Part shown: positions 45,901-58,326 of the stretch, piece by piece
How positions within the stretch are numbered: position 1 is the first letter of the stretch
Layout: each line of letters starts with the position of its first letter
DNA from: Acanthosepion esculentum
Lineage: Eukaryota > Mollusca > Cephalopoda > Sepiida > Sepiidae
Direction of reading: 5' to 3'
NCBI GenBank assembly: GCA_964036315.1
Contig: OZ038479.1
Coordinates: forward strand, 54,220,746-54,284,745
DNA length: 64,000 nucleotides
Notes under the pieces: model-generated
What the model was told of the DNA's origin: nothing
What the model saw: only the letters and a program-made list of their open reading frames with translations
Databases searched by the model: none
Translations under genes and position numbers: made by a program

Positions 45901-46525
45901 CACAAGTCTTTCAGAATGTGGGTAGAGCTTGAATGCCCTATCATGTTCAGGGTGGTTCCTTGGTTTTGCATTAGAGCTATCAGAAAGATGGACAAATTAC
46001 AAAATCCTCAGAAATCTGTCCCTTGGCATGATGTACCTGAAACCTGGCAACCTGAATAAAATCATCAGTTGACCAGTACAGTTCGAATGATTACCATTTT
46101 GTGAATCCAATTAGAAGCAAAATGACTATAAAGGCCTTCATTTCATCTAAAGTGACATCCTTCCATGCGTTTACACATCTTGCTCCTCTCCTTTCCTTCA
46201 CCTGACTGGTATATTTATCTTCTCGACAAACAGTTATTATTTTGTCATTTGTAAATAGACAAAATAATTCTCATTCAGAAATGCTATGAAGTACATCCTT
46301 GGGGACAGTAGCTTCCATAAAATTAGTCAGCCATGGATGATAGTAGCTGCTCAGCACTGCGTAGTTATCAAAGCTTTACTCCCTGTCACAAGTGTGGTTA
46401 TCATCTCCAACTCTGAACCTTTCACCATCAATGTCCACCTGTGCAAAGCCTTCAAAATCATCATCAGTGTCTGAATCGAAGAACAACTGTTGATTAAAGG
46501 CTTTGTTCAATGTTAATGCAGCCAT
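43000..46525 (-). pseudogene. piggyBac-like transposase, interrupted
   Basis: On the minus strand an ATG at 46525 opens an acidic N-terminus (DSDTDDDFEGF), followed after frame changes by the DDE domain. Segments include a VSRE-like region at about 46330-46140, ELSVDESMIPFEGR (second acidic motif, in 45995-45747), GHVIYMDN (third acidic motif, about 45640-45620) and, beyond a 1.88-kb insertion, YDKRPVN, VDRAD, STKW and a C-terminal Cys-rich tail. These are PGBD4-type piggyBac motifs in order. Multiple stops and frameshifts exist besides the insertion. No TTAA-flanked termini were identified. Confidence 0.9.
43593..45468 (+). mobile_element. TAGGTACC-ended element inserted in piggyBac
   Basis: Termini TAGGTACCTCCATGAGATC and GATCTCATGGAGGTACC are inverted, and the similarity extends inward over 'gagcatagcatgatgaaaaa' for more than 100 bp. 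The 8-bp direct repeat TATAAAAT flanks it (43585-43592 and 45469-45476). Deleting the element and one repeat joins the two halves of the piggyBac frame at the expected spacing. At 1876 bp with no transposase ORF, it is non-autonomous. Confidence 0.8.
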
Positions 46526-46529
46526 TTTT

Positions 46530-47510
46530 GTTAAGAAAAAAATCACAACAAAATTTATGTGGGCTTAAGCAATCTTGTACCTCATGAAGAGTGTGTAGAA
46601 CAATGAAAAATGGTGTTGAAAAATGGAAGTTTAGCCTCATTCAAAAGTGAGTAGGCTATTTTCAGCTTAAAATACTGGAAATAACAGATGACAATTTTCC
46701 CCTCCAGCTAGAATAAAGTTAAAATTCACATGAAAAAAAAAACAGTCATCAATGATATTTGTTAAAGGATACATTAATTTCTTGATTCAAAATTCATAAA
46801 AGAATGAGAGTAACACTGAAGTCTGTCTTTAATCTTTCTTCGTCCATGTTTTCAAATGAGAATTTTTGGTAATTTCTCTCATCAGTGAAAGAGTAAAGAC
46901 ACATTTTAAATCTATGTAAAGGAAACTTTATTATACACTTATTTGGCATTGGTATGCCAGGCAAGTAGAAAAAAGAATACATGTCATTCTAAATAAATAC
47001 AGACCAATCCAAATTAGAAAAAATAGGTAGGGTTGTTTCTTCTACCTAATAGAATTTTATTACATTCATCCACCTCCCCACCAGCAATTAGGTTGTGTAA
47101 TCTTGAAACTAAGTGTGGAAATACTTTCAGTAGTTTTGTCTGCTAATTTTAACTCGATACAAGGCCCAGGATTACTGAATAAAGTTGTTGTATGAGGGAA
47201 GACGTAAGAAGAGCAATTTATAGGGATATGTAGGAAAGATAAGAATTTAGCCCAGAATTGAAGGGGTTAGGATTGTGGCAACTGAGAAAGCACCCTCCCC
47301 TGTGAGTCTGTTCTACGAAGTAGCAGTCCATGGGAAGTAGCTGTCTGAGTGCAACTTTCTTCTTATTAAGGGAATATGAAAGGAATGGAGACAGTTTTGG
47401 CCCAGTCTTTGTGTCATTACAGGTCTTAGCTGTGAAAATATAAACTGATGTAAATAAGGAATGTACCTTGTCTGAACATTTGCAATGGAAGTAGCAAAAG
47501 TGTAGCAAGT
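46530..47510. other. no gene; dispersed repeat near 46900-47070
   Basis: 'ttattctaaataaatatag', then a stretch related to 'caatccaaattagaaaaaat' and 'cttctacctaatagaatttt', recurs at 41600-41720 and 62530-62640, so it is a dispersed family. Nothing else is recognisable. Confidence 0.4.
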
Positions 47511-47512
47511 GA

Positions 47513-49700
47513 TGAGTTTAATTCATGAAATCTGTATTTGGTTTGGTTAAGCTCAGTAAGAGATGTCTATTATGCACAGAATAAAAGCTAGTCATTATTT
47601 AGTTGAAAGTCAATCATGTAACTATATGTTGAAGATTTGTATATATTTTGAAGTCCATAAAAAACTAATGAAAATATGCAATGGCAACTTCACAAATTTC
47701 AAAATACTTATCTTTCCAGTTCCCATACCAACATGTGGAAAAGTAAGGAACATTAAAATGCTTCCATAACACATTTTTCAAAGAACTTGTTCACAATTCA
47801 ATTCTCTAAGAACACAACTCACACAGCACAAAAATATGGTTGCTCTTCAATGTGGCCTGTGAGTATCAGATTTTCCAAGCTCTCTTTCCTCATTAGGTGG
47901 CCGAGAAATTTCAATTATCTCTTCCTGATGTTATTTTCATAAAAATTTTAAAGTCACATTTTATTCATTTCTTGGTTAACCGAATATAAAATTATCGTCT
48001 GTAAGGGGAAAATCAAGGGAGATAATATAAACAAAAAAAAAGACGGCTTTTCTTGTAGACAGTGATTTATGCTTCATGAAATCCATATTTGGTTCAGTTA
48101 ATTTCAGTAAGACATATTGTCTATTGTACACAGAATAAAGTAATCAATGTTCGGATGAAAGTCAGCCATGTAACTCTTAAGTTGAAGTTCAATATATATT
48201 TTGAAGTTTGGAAAAAAAGAATAATGAAAATCAACAATGGCAACTTACTAACAGTCTGGTGATTCTTTTTTGCAAAGAAATTGAGTGAACATTACACTTT
48301 CTGAGTTCTTTCGTCTTGTTTTCTTCCCAACAATGAAACATTAAGTAGCCATATATTCTATATTCCAGAAAAGTAACATTTTATTCATCTCTTGGTTAAC
48401 CCACACAAAATTATCAATTGTAAGGGAAAGATCAAGGGAGATAATATAAACAATAAAACAAGGCTTTTTTGTAGACTGTGATTATTTTAATTCATGAAAT
48501 CAGTATTTGGTTTGATTACTCTCAGTAAAACATATTGTAACTATAAGTTGAAGTCCATAAAAAAATAATAAAAATATGCAATGGCAACTTCATAAATTTC
48601 AAAATACCTGTTCATATGCCTACAAGAACATTAAAATGCTTCCATAATATTTTCCAAAGAACTTGTTTATATTTCAATTATATAAGGAAAAAACCCTCAC
48701 ACTGCACAAGAATGTGATTGCTCTCCACCGTGTTTCCAAGTGATGCTCCCATGAATTTCTGAAAAGGTCAATCCACAAATTATAAATAAGTTAACCTGAA
48801 GTATATTTTATTAATGTGAATCATACATTTCACAAGACCGACACTAATATTTTTATCTAATGTGTGATTTCAAGTTTTATCATTAACTTGGAAGCCCATG
48901 GGAAAGCAGATGAACAAACTTTACAAAACTAAGGCTTCACTGCAATGTAACTGAAAATGCATTGTCAAATCTGAAGATTCTGGAAGTGCCAATCGATACA
49001 CCTTACAAAGATATGCTTCTCCGCAGTGTGTTTGGATTTGTTGTAAGGTCGGTTGAACTATATGTTATGTTTGTGTTGTTTTAGCTTACTTTTATTTTTA
49101 TTGTTGTTTCTTTCTACATACTCGAATTTCACTTTGTGGTTGTATTTTTCTAGTGCTTTAGTATATTTAGTTTTAGGGGCTTTATAATTATTTTAGCTAT
49201 AACTCCCCTACACACTCCAATGTCTCCTTACATATTTTTTCAAGTTGGAACACTCTGAAAATAGTGGTTTTCTTGGTTAACCAACACAAAATTATTGGCT
49301 GTAAGAGAGATAATATAAACAAAAAAGAAGGCGTTGTTGTAGACAGTGATTGGTTTAATTTGTAAAACCAGTTTTTAGTTTGGTTAATCTCAGTAAGACA
49401 TATTGTAAATATAAGTTGAAGTCCATAAAAAAACTAATTAAAATATGCAATGGCTACTTCACAAAATTCAAAATACTTTCTTTCCAGTTCACATGTCAAT
49501 ATGTCTAAAAGCAAGGAACATTAAAATGCTTCCATAACAGTGAATATTTTCCAAAGAACTTGTTTACATTTCAATTCTATAAGAACACAACACATACACT
49601 GCACAAGAATATGGTTTCTCTCCAACGTGTTCCCAAGTGATGCTCTTGTGAATTTCTTAAAAGACCAGTCCACAAATTATAAATAACAATTTTCCTGAAG
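47513..49700 (+). repeat. tandem array of diverged 0.4-0.9-kb units with finger relics
   Basis: Landmarks repeat in order. 'ttcatgaaatc.gtatttggttt' followed by 'gttgaagtccataaaaaa' and 'aaatatgcaatggcaacttc' is found at about 47520, 48070, 48490 and 49360. 'cttggttaacc...aaattat' followed by 'gggagataatataaac' is found at about 47975, 48390 and 49270. Several units end in 'gcacaagaatatggttgctc'-type sequence, the inverted start of a C2H2 finger. The units arose by local duplication including dead fingers. Confidence 0.6.
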
Positions 49701-50159
49701 TACATTTTATTTACTAATGTGAACCATTAATTTCACAAGACTTGCTCTCCAATGTCTGCTTACATATGTTCTGAAGTTGGAATCCTGCGAAAATATTGAT
49801 CTGCACATGTTGGGTGATTAGGATTTTTCTCACTATGTTTTCAAAATAATAACCAATAAAAAATCTTCTGCAGTTGGACTTCTACTGAATGTTTCCATAT
49901 GTATTATTAACTTTGAAGAATGCAAAAACCTGATACAAACATTTTTGCATTAATTGGATTTTGTTCTCCATGTCTGTATTTTACAACAGATAAAAAATAA
50001 GAGGCCTACTATAACATTTTTACCTAAATGTGTGATCTTAAGTGTCCTCATTAACTTGGAAGCCCATCAGAAAGCAGATGAACAAACTTTACAAAACTAA
50101 GGCTTCAGTGTAATGTAATTGTGAATATATTTTAAAATCTGAACATTCTGAAAGTGCCA

Positions 50160-50490
50160 ATCAATACACCTTACAAAGATATGCTTCACCGCAGTGTGTT
50201 TGCATTTGTTTTAATGTGAAACTTGTCGAAAGAAATGATCCATACACTTCATAAGAATATGGTTGCTCTACAGTGTCTGTTTTTATGTGTATTTCTAATG
50301 AGGAACCTGTTGAAAAGGTGATCCACACACCTTACAAAGATTATGTATTACTCTAGTGTGTGATCACATGGGTACTTTCAAGTTGCTACTATGGGAAAAG
50401 TGGATCCACACACCTCACAAGAATACAGCCTTTCCTCAGCATGTGTTCTTGAAACTTTTCATACATTTTTGCTAGAAAAATATCTGATCC
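50160..50490 (-). pseudogene. decayed fingers 3' of the third array
   Basis: Minus-strand finger pieces with linkers eroded (complements of 'ccacacacctcacaagaata', 'cttcataagaatatggttgc' and similar) continue the array beyond its stop near 50491. No frame persists. Confidence 0.65.
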
Positions 50491-51678
50491 TCAAACCTTA
50501 CAAGAAAATGGATTCTTTCCAGTATGTCTTTGCAAATGTTTTTTCCAGTTGCCAATCTGAGAAAAAGCTGATCCACACACATCACAAGAATATGGTTTTT
50601 CTCCAGTGTGTGTTCGCATGTGCACTTTTAAGATTTGCCTATTGGAAAAGGCTGATCCACACACCTCACAAGAATGGGGTTTTTCTCCAGTGTGTGTTCG
50701 CATGTGTACTTTCAAGTTGCTGCTATCAGAAAAGGCTGAACCACACACCTCACAGGAATATGGTTTTTCTCCAGTGTGTGTTCGCATGTGTGCTTTCAAC
50801 TTGGAATTATTTGAGAATGATGAACTACATAGCTCACAAGAATATGGTTTCTCTCCAGTGTGTTTTCTAATATGCAGCTTAAAACTGAAACTACTCAGAA
50901 ATGTTGCTCCACACACTTTACAAGAATGTGATTTCTTTGCAGTGTTTTGGTGTAATTTCAAGATTTTATTATAGGAAAAGGCTGATCTACACACATCACA
51001 AGAATATGATCTTTCTAAAGTGTGTGTTTGTGCATTACTTTTCATTATTTGTTTCTCAAGAAAATCTGATCCACATACATCACAAGAAAATGGTTTCTTT
51101 CCATTATGTCTCTGCATATGTTTTTTCCAATTACCAATGTGGGAAAAGGCTGATCCACAGACCTTACAAGAATAAGGTTTTTCACCAGTGTGTGTTCGCA
51201 TGTGTAATTTCAAGTTGCTACCATCAGCAAAGGATGATCCACACACCTCACAGGAATATGGTTTTTCTCCAGTGTGTGTTCGCATGTGTACTTTCAAGTT
51301 GCTACTATCGGAAAAAACTGATCCACACACTTCACAGGAGTATGGTTTTTCTCCAGTGTGTGTCCGCATGTGTCTTTTCAACTTGGAATTATCTGAAAAT
51401 GATGATCTACATAGCTCACAAGTATATGGTTTCTCTCCAGTGTGTGTCCGCATATGCAATTTTAAACTAAAACTTCTCACAAATCTTGATCCACACACCA
51501 TACAAGAATGTGGTTTCTCACCAGTGTGTGTTCTCATGTGTACTTTCAAGATTTTATTATTGGAAAAGGCTGAGCCACACACCTCACAAGAAAAAGGTTT
51601 TTCTTCAGTGTGAGTTTGCATGTGTACTTTCAAGTTGCTCCTATCGGAAATCATTTTTTCACCAGTGTGTGTTTGCAT
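50491..51678 (-). CDS. poly-C2H2 zinc-finger protein, 11 canonical fingers (third array)
   Basis: The 395-residue ORF starts within a broken finger (MQTHTGEKMISDRSNLKVH) and then has 13 finger units. Fingers 1-6 and 9-13 keep Cys2His2. Finger 7 has Asn where the first His should be, and finger 8 is shortened and lacks the second His. The ORF ends FSCKV-stop inside a fourteenth finger. Unlike the inverted pair, all units are mostly CGSxF with no two-type alternation. A five- or six-finger block recurs (NNKILK, SFSLKLH, NSKLK, SSNLKVH, IGNWKKH appears twice). Expected role: DNA binding. Starting and stopping mid-finger, with dead fingers on both sides, suggests a shrinking array or an exon within a longer former gene. 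Confidence 0.7.
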   Translation of the reverse strand: MQTHTGEKMISDRSNLKVHMQTHTEEKPFSCEVCGSAFSNNKILKVHMRTHTGEKPHSCMVCGSRFVRSFSLKLHMRTHTGEKPYTCELCRSSFSDNSKLKRHMRTHTGEKPYSCEVCGSVFSDSSNLKVHMRTHTGEKPYSCEVCGSSFADGSNLKLHMRTHTGEKPYSCKVCGSAFSHIGNWKKHMQRHNGKKPFSCDVCGSDFLEKQIMKSNAQTHTLERSYSCDVCRSAFSYNKILKLHQNTAKKSHSCKVCGATFLSSFSFKLHIRKHTGEKPYSCELCSSSFSNNSKLKAHMRTHTGEKPYSCEVCGSAFSDSSNLKVHMRTHTGEKPHSCEVCGSAFSNRQILKVHMRTHTGEKPYSCDVCGSAFSQIGNWKKHLQRHTGKNPFSCKV

Positions 51679-51679
51679 G

Positions 51680-52480
51680 TTTATTTCTAATGTGTAACCT
51701 GCTGAAAAATGTGATCAAAACACCTCACAAGAGTACACATTTCTTTCTGGTGTGTGTCTGCCTGTATACTTTTAAGATTTTACTACTGGAAAAATCTGGT
51801 CCATACACCACACAACAAAATCTGTCTTTTCAACTTGGAATTCTCTAAAAATGAGGCACTCACAAATGTATGGGTTCTCCCCAGTGGCTGCTAACATGTG
51901 CATTTTTAAACTGAAAACTCTCACAAATCTTGCTCCACACAACATACAAGAATATGGTTTCTATCCTGTATATGTTCACATGTGTACATTTAAGTTGTTA
52001 CTATCAGAAAATAATGATCCACAAACCTCACAAGAATAAGCTTTTTTTCCAATGTGTGATTGCATGTGTATTTTCAACTTGGAATTTTCTGAATTCTGAA
52101 CTTCCCAGTCCACATACACATAGACTCTTCACTGTGTGTGCATTTTCAATATGAAACCTTTAAAATATTCTGCTCTACACAAGTTACAAGAATAGTCTTT
52201 CTCCAGTTTGTGTCTGTATTTTTTCAACCTAGACTTAACAGAAAATGCTGATCAACAAACCATACATGAGTATAGTTTCTTTTCAGTGTGTTCATACACC
52301 TTTTTTTAAAATTGGAACTGTCTTAAAATGTCAGTCTGCTAACCTCAGGAGAATGAGTTTTTTCTCAGTGTGCATTGTCATGTAACATTTTTTAAGTTTA
52401 CGCAATGTGAAAATTTTGATCCACATATTTCAAAAGAGAATGGTTTTTCTCCACATTATCTATGCTTGAATGTTTTGAAA
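51680..52480 (-). pseudogene. decayed fingers 5' of the third array
   Basis: Minus-strand translation still shows [20 protein letters not shown], then a stop, and YSCMLCGARFVRVFSLKMHM, among frameshifted units. Order and residues match units of the living array. The 5' part of a once longer gene has died. Confidence 0.8.
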
Positions 52481-52699
52481 TAGGAATGTTTGGAAAATGT
52501 CAAATCTCACAATGATTGCATCTGTTTATGTTGGAAATGAATTCCTGTTATTAGATGACTCAAGTTTAACTTGAATAAGTTTTCACAAATATTCTTTCCA
52601 TTCTTATGCAAATCAGTATATTTGAAAAAATGTACTTGATTTCTTGACTTCAGTAATGTTTATATATGGCTGTTAGATTAGCTGTTATCCACAAATGAT

Positions 52700-53620
52700 A
52701 CCTGCAAACAGAAAAGCTATTATTAAAAACAGTACTGAAAATTCATTTTCACTCATAAAATATTAAGTGATTTCTGATAAGATTGGATTAAATATTTTGA
52801 ATTTGATGATGAAAATGAGAGAACTACTTAACACAGAAAACAATTGTACTAATGCAATAAAGATATCACTAACAAGTGTGTAAACAATGTTGCTATGTAG
52901 ATGAAATATATCTAGTTGTGGGCAATGCATACTATTGTCTATTTTACATACAATTTCATCCAGAGACATATAAAAGCAAAATCTTACTTTTTCACTTGTA
53001 TGCCAACTGGGTCTAGAATCTGCTGTATGTTTGTTTTACATAACATATTAGACATAAATAAACATTTTTATAAACAATTTATCAGAGGTTCATGGTTTTT
53101 CATGTTTACAAATAAATAATACAAATATCTGAATTTTTAAGTCTTTCATCTTTCATTTGCATTTTGTCCATCAGTTTAAGAAGCACTTCATTTTTCATTT
53201 TTCTTTTGTCTAAGTGCATGTTCCATTTATGAATGAAAATTAAGAATTTTCTATTAGAATTCAGTTTCTTTTAAAATATATTAGAATTTTAATTAAAAAG
53301 ATTTGCATCATTCAAATAAACCCAAGTTTTTATCCTAAACTAATGTTCGATCATGTGTGGAATTACATTCAGCTGTTATTAAAAACAATGCTTAACATTC
53401 ATAAAATATTAAGTAATTTTTGATAACTAAGAATGAATTAAATATTTTGAATTTGACTGATGAAAATAAGATAACTGTTTATCCTCTGCTTAACCTAGCA
53501 AACAACTGTCCTAATATAAAAAAAAGATACACAGAAAACTATCATTCAGAAGATGTGTGAAAAATAGTGGTAATTACATGCAATATATCTAGTTGTGCAA
53601 AAAATACACTACTGAATAAA
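52700..53620 (+). repeat. direct duplication, about 660-bp period
   Basis: 'agctattattaaaaacagtactgaaaattc...ataaaatattaagtgat...ggattaaatattttgaatttgatgatgaaaat...atctagttgtg' at 52710-52925 is matched by a diverged copy at 53370-53605. It is AT-rich and non-coding. Confidence 0.6.
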
Positions 53621-53629
53621 TTAAACGTA

Positions 53630-54930
53630 TCAAATGTTTTTTGATGGATTTATATGAGGACACTAATCTGCCATTACATTATAAAACATGAACTTTTCAT
53701 TTTTTTATCATTTTTGTGTATTTTTAATAACATTTTTTTGCATTTATCAAATGATACACAAGGATACAGTCACAGTTCATTAAATTATTCACATTTTTCT
53801 CTCAGGGCCAGCATTATGTGGTTATGTCCAGAGTAGGAAATTCAAGTGGCCTTAGCATAATGACAAAAAGAACTTCAGAAAATAGATACCTTGCTGAAAA
53901 TGTTGTTTATACAGAAATCTTAGGGAATTAAGAGAACTTCTATGAGAATTTACTTTTCTCTGTTCATTGGCTAGTTACATAAATAAAACTAAGCATTAAT
54001 TTCCTAACAAGTTTTAATTTATAAAAGCATATAAAAAACACACCATTTGTTCTGAAAAATTAACTAGTGATAGTAAGATGAATAAAGGCAAAAAATCAGA
54101 ATTATTTCTCTTTTGTACATCCATACAAAAAATATGCTCTAATAGTTTCCAAAAGAAAAAGAAAAGTAAAATTCTTCTAAAAAAAATGTTCACAGTCAAA
54201 TATGATATTAAACTTTTCAATTTTTTCTTCTTCAAACAAACATCAATAGAATGAATTTCAAAATTGCATTAAAAGGTAATTTTTAAAAAAAGAAATATTA
54301 AGTGTAATTTTTCCTTCTTTCAATTCTGAAAGAAAATAATGTGTTTTATCAAATAATGCAAGCAGCAATTCTCAAAAAATTATTTTTTGTATTCTATTGA
54401 ATTATTTTTATGATTTGGGATAAATTTTCAGTATGTTCACACTTAATTTTGCATAATGTTTTTACTGAAATAAATCTGCAGGATTTTTTCTTTATATAAC
54501 TGTAACAAAATTTCATGACCTCACCAAATTAAGAAGTACACAGGAGATATTGAAATGGGAGGATGAAACAGAATGCCCAAAAGAATATTCTCAGAAATCA
54601 ATCTAATAAAATAGTCTATTCAGCATACAATTCATTCACTAATGTATAAGTACTAAAAATTTGTAAATGGGTAGAGATATTTCACTTTCATTAAAAAAAA
54701 AAACATCCATTTCGGTGATACCGACATGAAATTAAATTAGTGGGAGGAACAGATTTAAAAACATTTTTTACAAAAAGTTTCTAAGAAAGGAAATGTTTCA
54801 AAAACAATTCCACTTATTTCTGACTAAGTACTTTTGGATTATCCAACAATTATCTGAGTTCTGCATTTTGGTTTTTGTTTTATGGCATATTAACCTCAAT
54901 GGGTTATTTAGTGCCAACAAAATTTTTAAA
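53630..54930. other. AT-rich DNA, nothing recognised
   Basis: No coding or structural signature was found. A segment at 54290-54700 loosely resembles 40300-40650 and 5080-5480 (quick landmarks: 'agaaaataatg', 'ttttgagttttattgaatga'), so it is probably old arm-type or repeat sequence. Confidence 0.3.
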
Positions 54931-54939
54931 TAGTTACAT

Positions 54940-56637
54940 TTTCGTTAAAAATCTTGTTTTTTTTAGTCAGCAAAATTGACAGATAATCGATCATGTCAGA
55001 CATTTTTTTCCAATTTATAAAAAAATGAAAATCTCAAGTTTGAAATTCTTTTAAAAATCAATTATAATTTTTTCAAAACTTATTTTAAGAAAATCAGAAA
55101 TTATGTTTATTGAAATTATTTTAAACCAAGCTTAACTTAGTTTCTGCGCTGAAAAGACATAGTTTGAAAATAAAACAAAGCAGGTCATAACCTTTCGCGT
55201 CACTTGACAAGGTGACAAAAGACATTCATGACATTTTGATAGCTTACGTGAGGATAATTCCTTCTACAGAAGGGGAGATGTGAAGTTATTTAGATTTAAG
55301 TGAACAAATTATTTACCTCGTTATTTTTAAGGAAAACTTTCAGCACTTAATTTTTTTTTGTACTTTAACTTTTACATTTACGATGCTTTATGGAAAATAT
55401 ATTATAAAGTAATTAAAATAAGACTGTTGAGAGTGAGATTAAATTTCATAAGAAAGGTATCTAATTAATTTATAGGTACCTTTCTTATTAAATTTTATCA
55501 GAAGTGTACATAAAATATAAATTTCATAAGATGATACTGATACTTGTAGGTACCCTTCTCAGTTGAAATTGAAAAATCAAATTAACTTCTCCACATGTGT
55601 TTCTCAAAAGGATATTTACAAAACTGAATGCGGCTTTTAAGTAATTTTGTAATATCTTAACAACTTAAATGTAAGAAAATAATTGTATAAAAAATTCAGT
55701 ATTTAAGTTAGACAGAAACTCAATCCACGTGACGTTTTTTTTATTGCATGCATGATACTTCCGGTCTTCCGTAGATTTGATTTACAGTGTTATTATTGAC
55801 ACAAATTATTTTTTTTTATATACTGTTGTTTGTCAGTTTGTAAGAAGCTTTGGAAATTATAATCTGTAAATATATATCTACTTAATAACAACATTCGTTA
55901 AATTTTACAAACTTTTCCCTAATTTTAGAAGAATTTAACAACATAATGTAAAAATAATAAAATATTTCAGAAATAAATAATTGTTTTAAAAATTCATTTT
56001 TCATCGAAATATCTTTTTGCTTTCAGACAATATTGTCCATGTTCATTAAAATAAATAAAAGCAATTAAAAGTTTTTGAGATTACAATTCTGAGATGATTT
56101 TCAGGTAGAGGTGGTCCAACTAAAAAAAAAACATGATTTGGTTTCCTGAAAGCCTTGTGCTTTTTTAACTAATATAATCACTAATCTTCCCAAAATTGAA
56201 ATTGTAGAGTTTTCGTACAATTAGTTATGGGGGAGGGTAGTACATATGAAAAAGAAAAAATTTGCTATGAGTTTAAAAAGAAAAACATTTATAATAAGTT
56301 CCATCATTTGTGAATAGTTTCTGAAAGTTTCATTAAAATCCGACAATTATTTTTATTTTTGCAAGATTTTCAAAATTAATGTCTGTCATACAGAAAAAAA
56401 TGTGCTAAAATTTTATGTTATTTTACTAGTTCCGTTGACACAAAGAGAAACAAGTTTTTTTTAATCAAAATTTAGAATGTTCTAAAAAGAAGGAAAACTT
56501 TTTTTAAATAATTAAAAAATACTTTGATCTTTCCTCTCAATAATAACAAACATTTAGACGCTAAAATTTTGTTTTCAAGTTTGGCGTCTTTTTCCTCATG
56601 ATATGCTCTGTTTTTAGCGATCTCACGGAGGTACCTA
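54940..56637 (+). mobile_element. TAGGTACC-family element, third long copy, left end lost
   Basis: It is colinear with 6460-8231 and 43750-45468 (landmarks: 'cttgacaaggtgacaaaagac', 'gagagtgagattaaatttca', 'cagctagaggggt/caggtagaggtggt'). It ends tctcacggaggtaccta at 56637. The left terminus is missing, since sequence begins abruptly at 'cgttaaaaatcttg'. Confidence 0.7.
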
Positions 56638-57119
56638 AATTTAGATGATAGAATAAGAATTGTTTTCATCAAGTTCGGGACCTTTTTTCATCAAATTTGA
56701 ACGTCTTTTTTGTGGTGAAAATCACATTGTTTTGGAAATTTTTGCAAAAATCAAATAATTGTAGGATTTAAATGAATCTTTCAGGACTTACTCACAAATG
56801 AATTAAATTATTTTAGAACTGTTTCTTTTTAGTTAATCTTTGTAAAAATAACAGTATTTCTAATATTTTGTCCTTTCATCTCACAGGGTATCGTGAGTAG
56901 AAAACCTTATTTTTTCTGGTTAAAAAGTACGCATTACCTTTTTAGAAAATTCGGTAAATTAACTCTTAACTTTCTTAATAACACATTTCTTGGACAAATA
57001 TTGGATTTTAAGAAAACTTTTAATTTGTTGTTTACATTTTTCATATACAATTCAATGATGAGTCGATGAGTGGCTAAAAAAAAAACAGGCCAATGTTTTA
57101 AAAATGCGTAAAAAGTTTA

Positions 57120-57680
57120 TAAATAATTTTTTGTGGTACCTACGTGATCAATTTTCTAAGAAAAGGAAAGAGTAATTTTTCGTGTTCCACAATTTTTTTA
57201 AACACAATAAAAGTAAACAAACTTCCAGACAAAATTATTAAGTTGTCACTAACAAATTAATTAAACACTATTCACGTTGAATGATAACGCTATAAACAGA
57301 ATTTATACACAGTTGAAAGAAGACAATTATTAGAAATAATGAACAAGCCGTCATTCAGAAGACTGTCTCTGTTGCCATTTGTTCAAGTTAATTAATAAAA
57401 GAAAGCTTTTAGAGTTTAGACACTTACATGATCATCCAATTCATAAACTTTTAATCGTTGCTGTATTTAAAAAAATGCTTAGATTGTCTTTGATTAACTG
57501 CGATTTAAAACAGGATAGCTTCTATTTCTTTCAGGAAAACAAAAAGACTTTATCACCTCATTCATTAAAGAGCGTCATTAAGTAAATAAAATAAGCCAAG
57601 AAGACGTGACAATGGGTTAACAAAAAAAAAACAAAAAAATTATTAATTACAGCCAACCCTAATATCTGGTATTATATAAC
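57120..57680 (-). repeat. dispersed repeat X, third copy
   Basis: Colinear with 39290-39800 in the same orientation ('acacttacatgatcatccaa', 'atgcttagattgtctttgat'). A GGTACC sits at its left edge (57136). Confidence 0.6.
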
Positions 57681-58100
57681 AAATTTTTAGTAGGGATCAC
57701 GAAAATGGATACTTTTTCCGCAATGAAAGAAAAAACTCGACATCCCGTTCTGTTTTCAAATATTTGCCCAAATCGAGGAATTTTCAGGACTTATACATTC
57801 ATTAATCAATCAATCATAATGAATGAATATTTTTTACTGAACCGAATAATAGGTTATATTTGCCTTTAAGTATTATTTAAATTAAAAACTGTATACAATA
57901 TAACGGTTTGTATACATTTTTTTTAATTTAATGTGCGAATATACGGAAAATTCGGTCCACATCTTGCAAAAAAAAAATTTAAAGTGAAAAAAAATAATTT
58001 TTTGAGAATTGGTGCTTGCACAATTCATAAACCGTTCCTTTCAGATTCGACAGAAAAAAATCTAAACTTAATATTTATTTTAAAAATTGTAATTTTTCAG

Positions 58101-58199
58101 CGGACTTTTGAAATGAATCCTGTTGCTGTTCGTCACAAGAGTATGATTGCAACTCTTCAAACTGTTGAGGACATCAGTCCGAACAAAGTAGTATTGTAA
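58101..58199 (+). CDS. possible 3'-terminal exon, unknown gene
   Basis: A polypyrimidine tract ending in cag (58100) is followed by 32 open codons starting RTFEMNPVAVRHKSMIATL and a TAA at 58197-58199. AATAAA motifs overlap the stop (58199-58208). Composition is clearly less AT-rich than the flanks, and codon use looks ordinary. I do not recognise the peptide and no upstream exon is identified, so the call is weak. Confidence 0.25.
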   Translation, partial: RTFEMNPVAVRHKSMIATLQTVEDISPNKVVL

Positions 58200-58326
58200 A
58201 TAAATAAAAAGATGTGAAGATTTTGAAAGATGTAAAGGTTTTAAATATGAAGTGCGAACCTTTTTTTAAAGAATTTTATTTTATTTTTTTCCTTTTAGCA
58301 AGTGTTACATTATTTTTGTTATAGAT

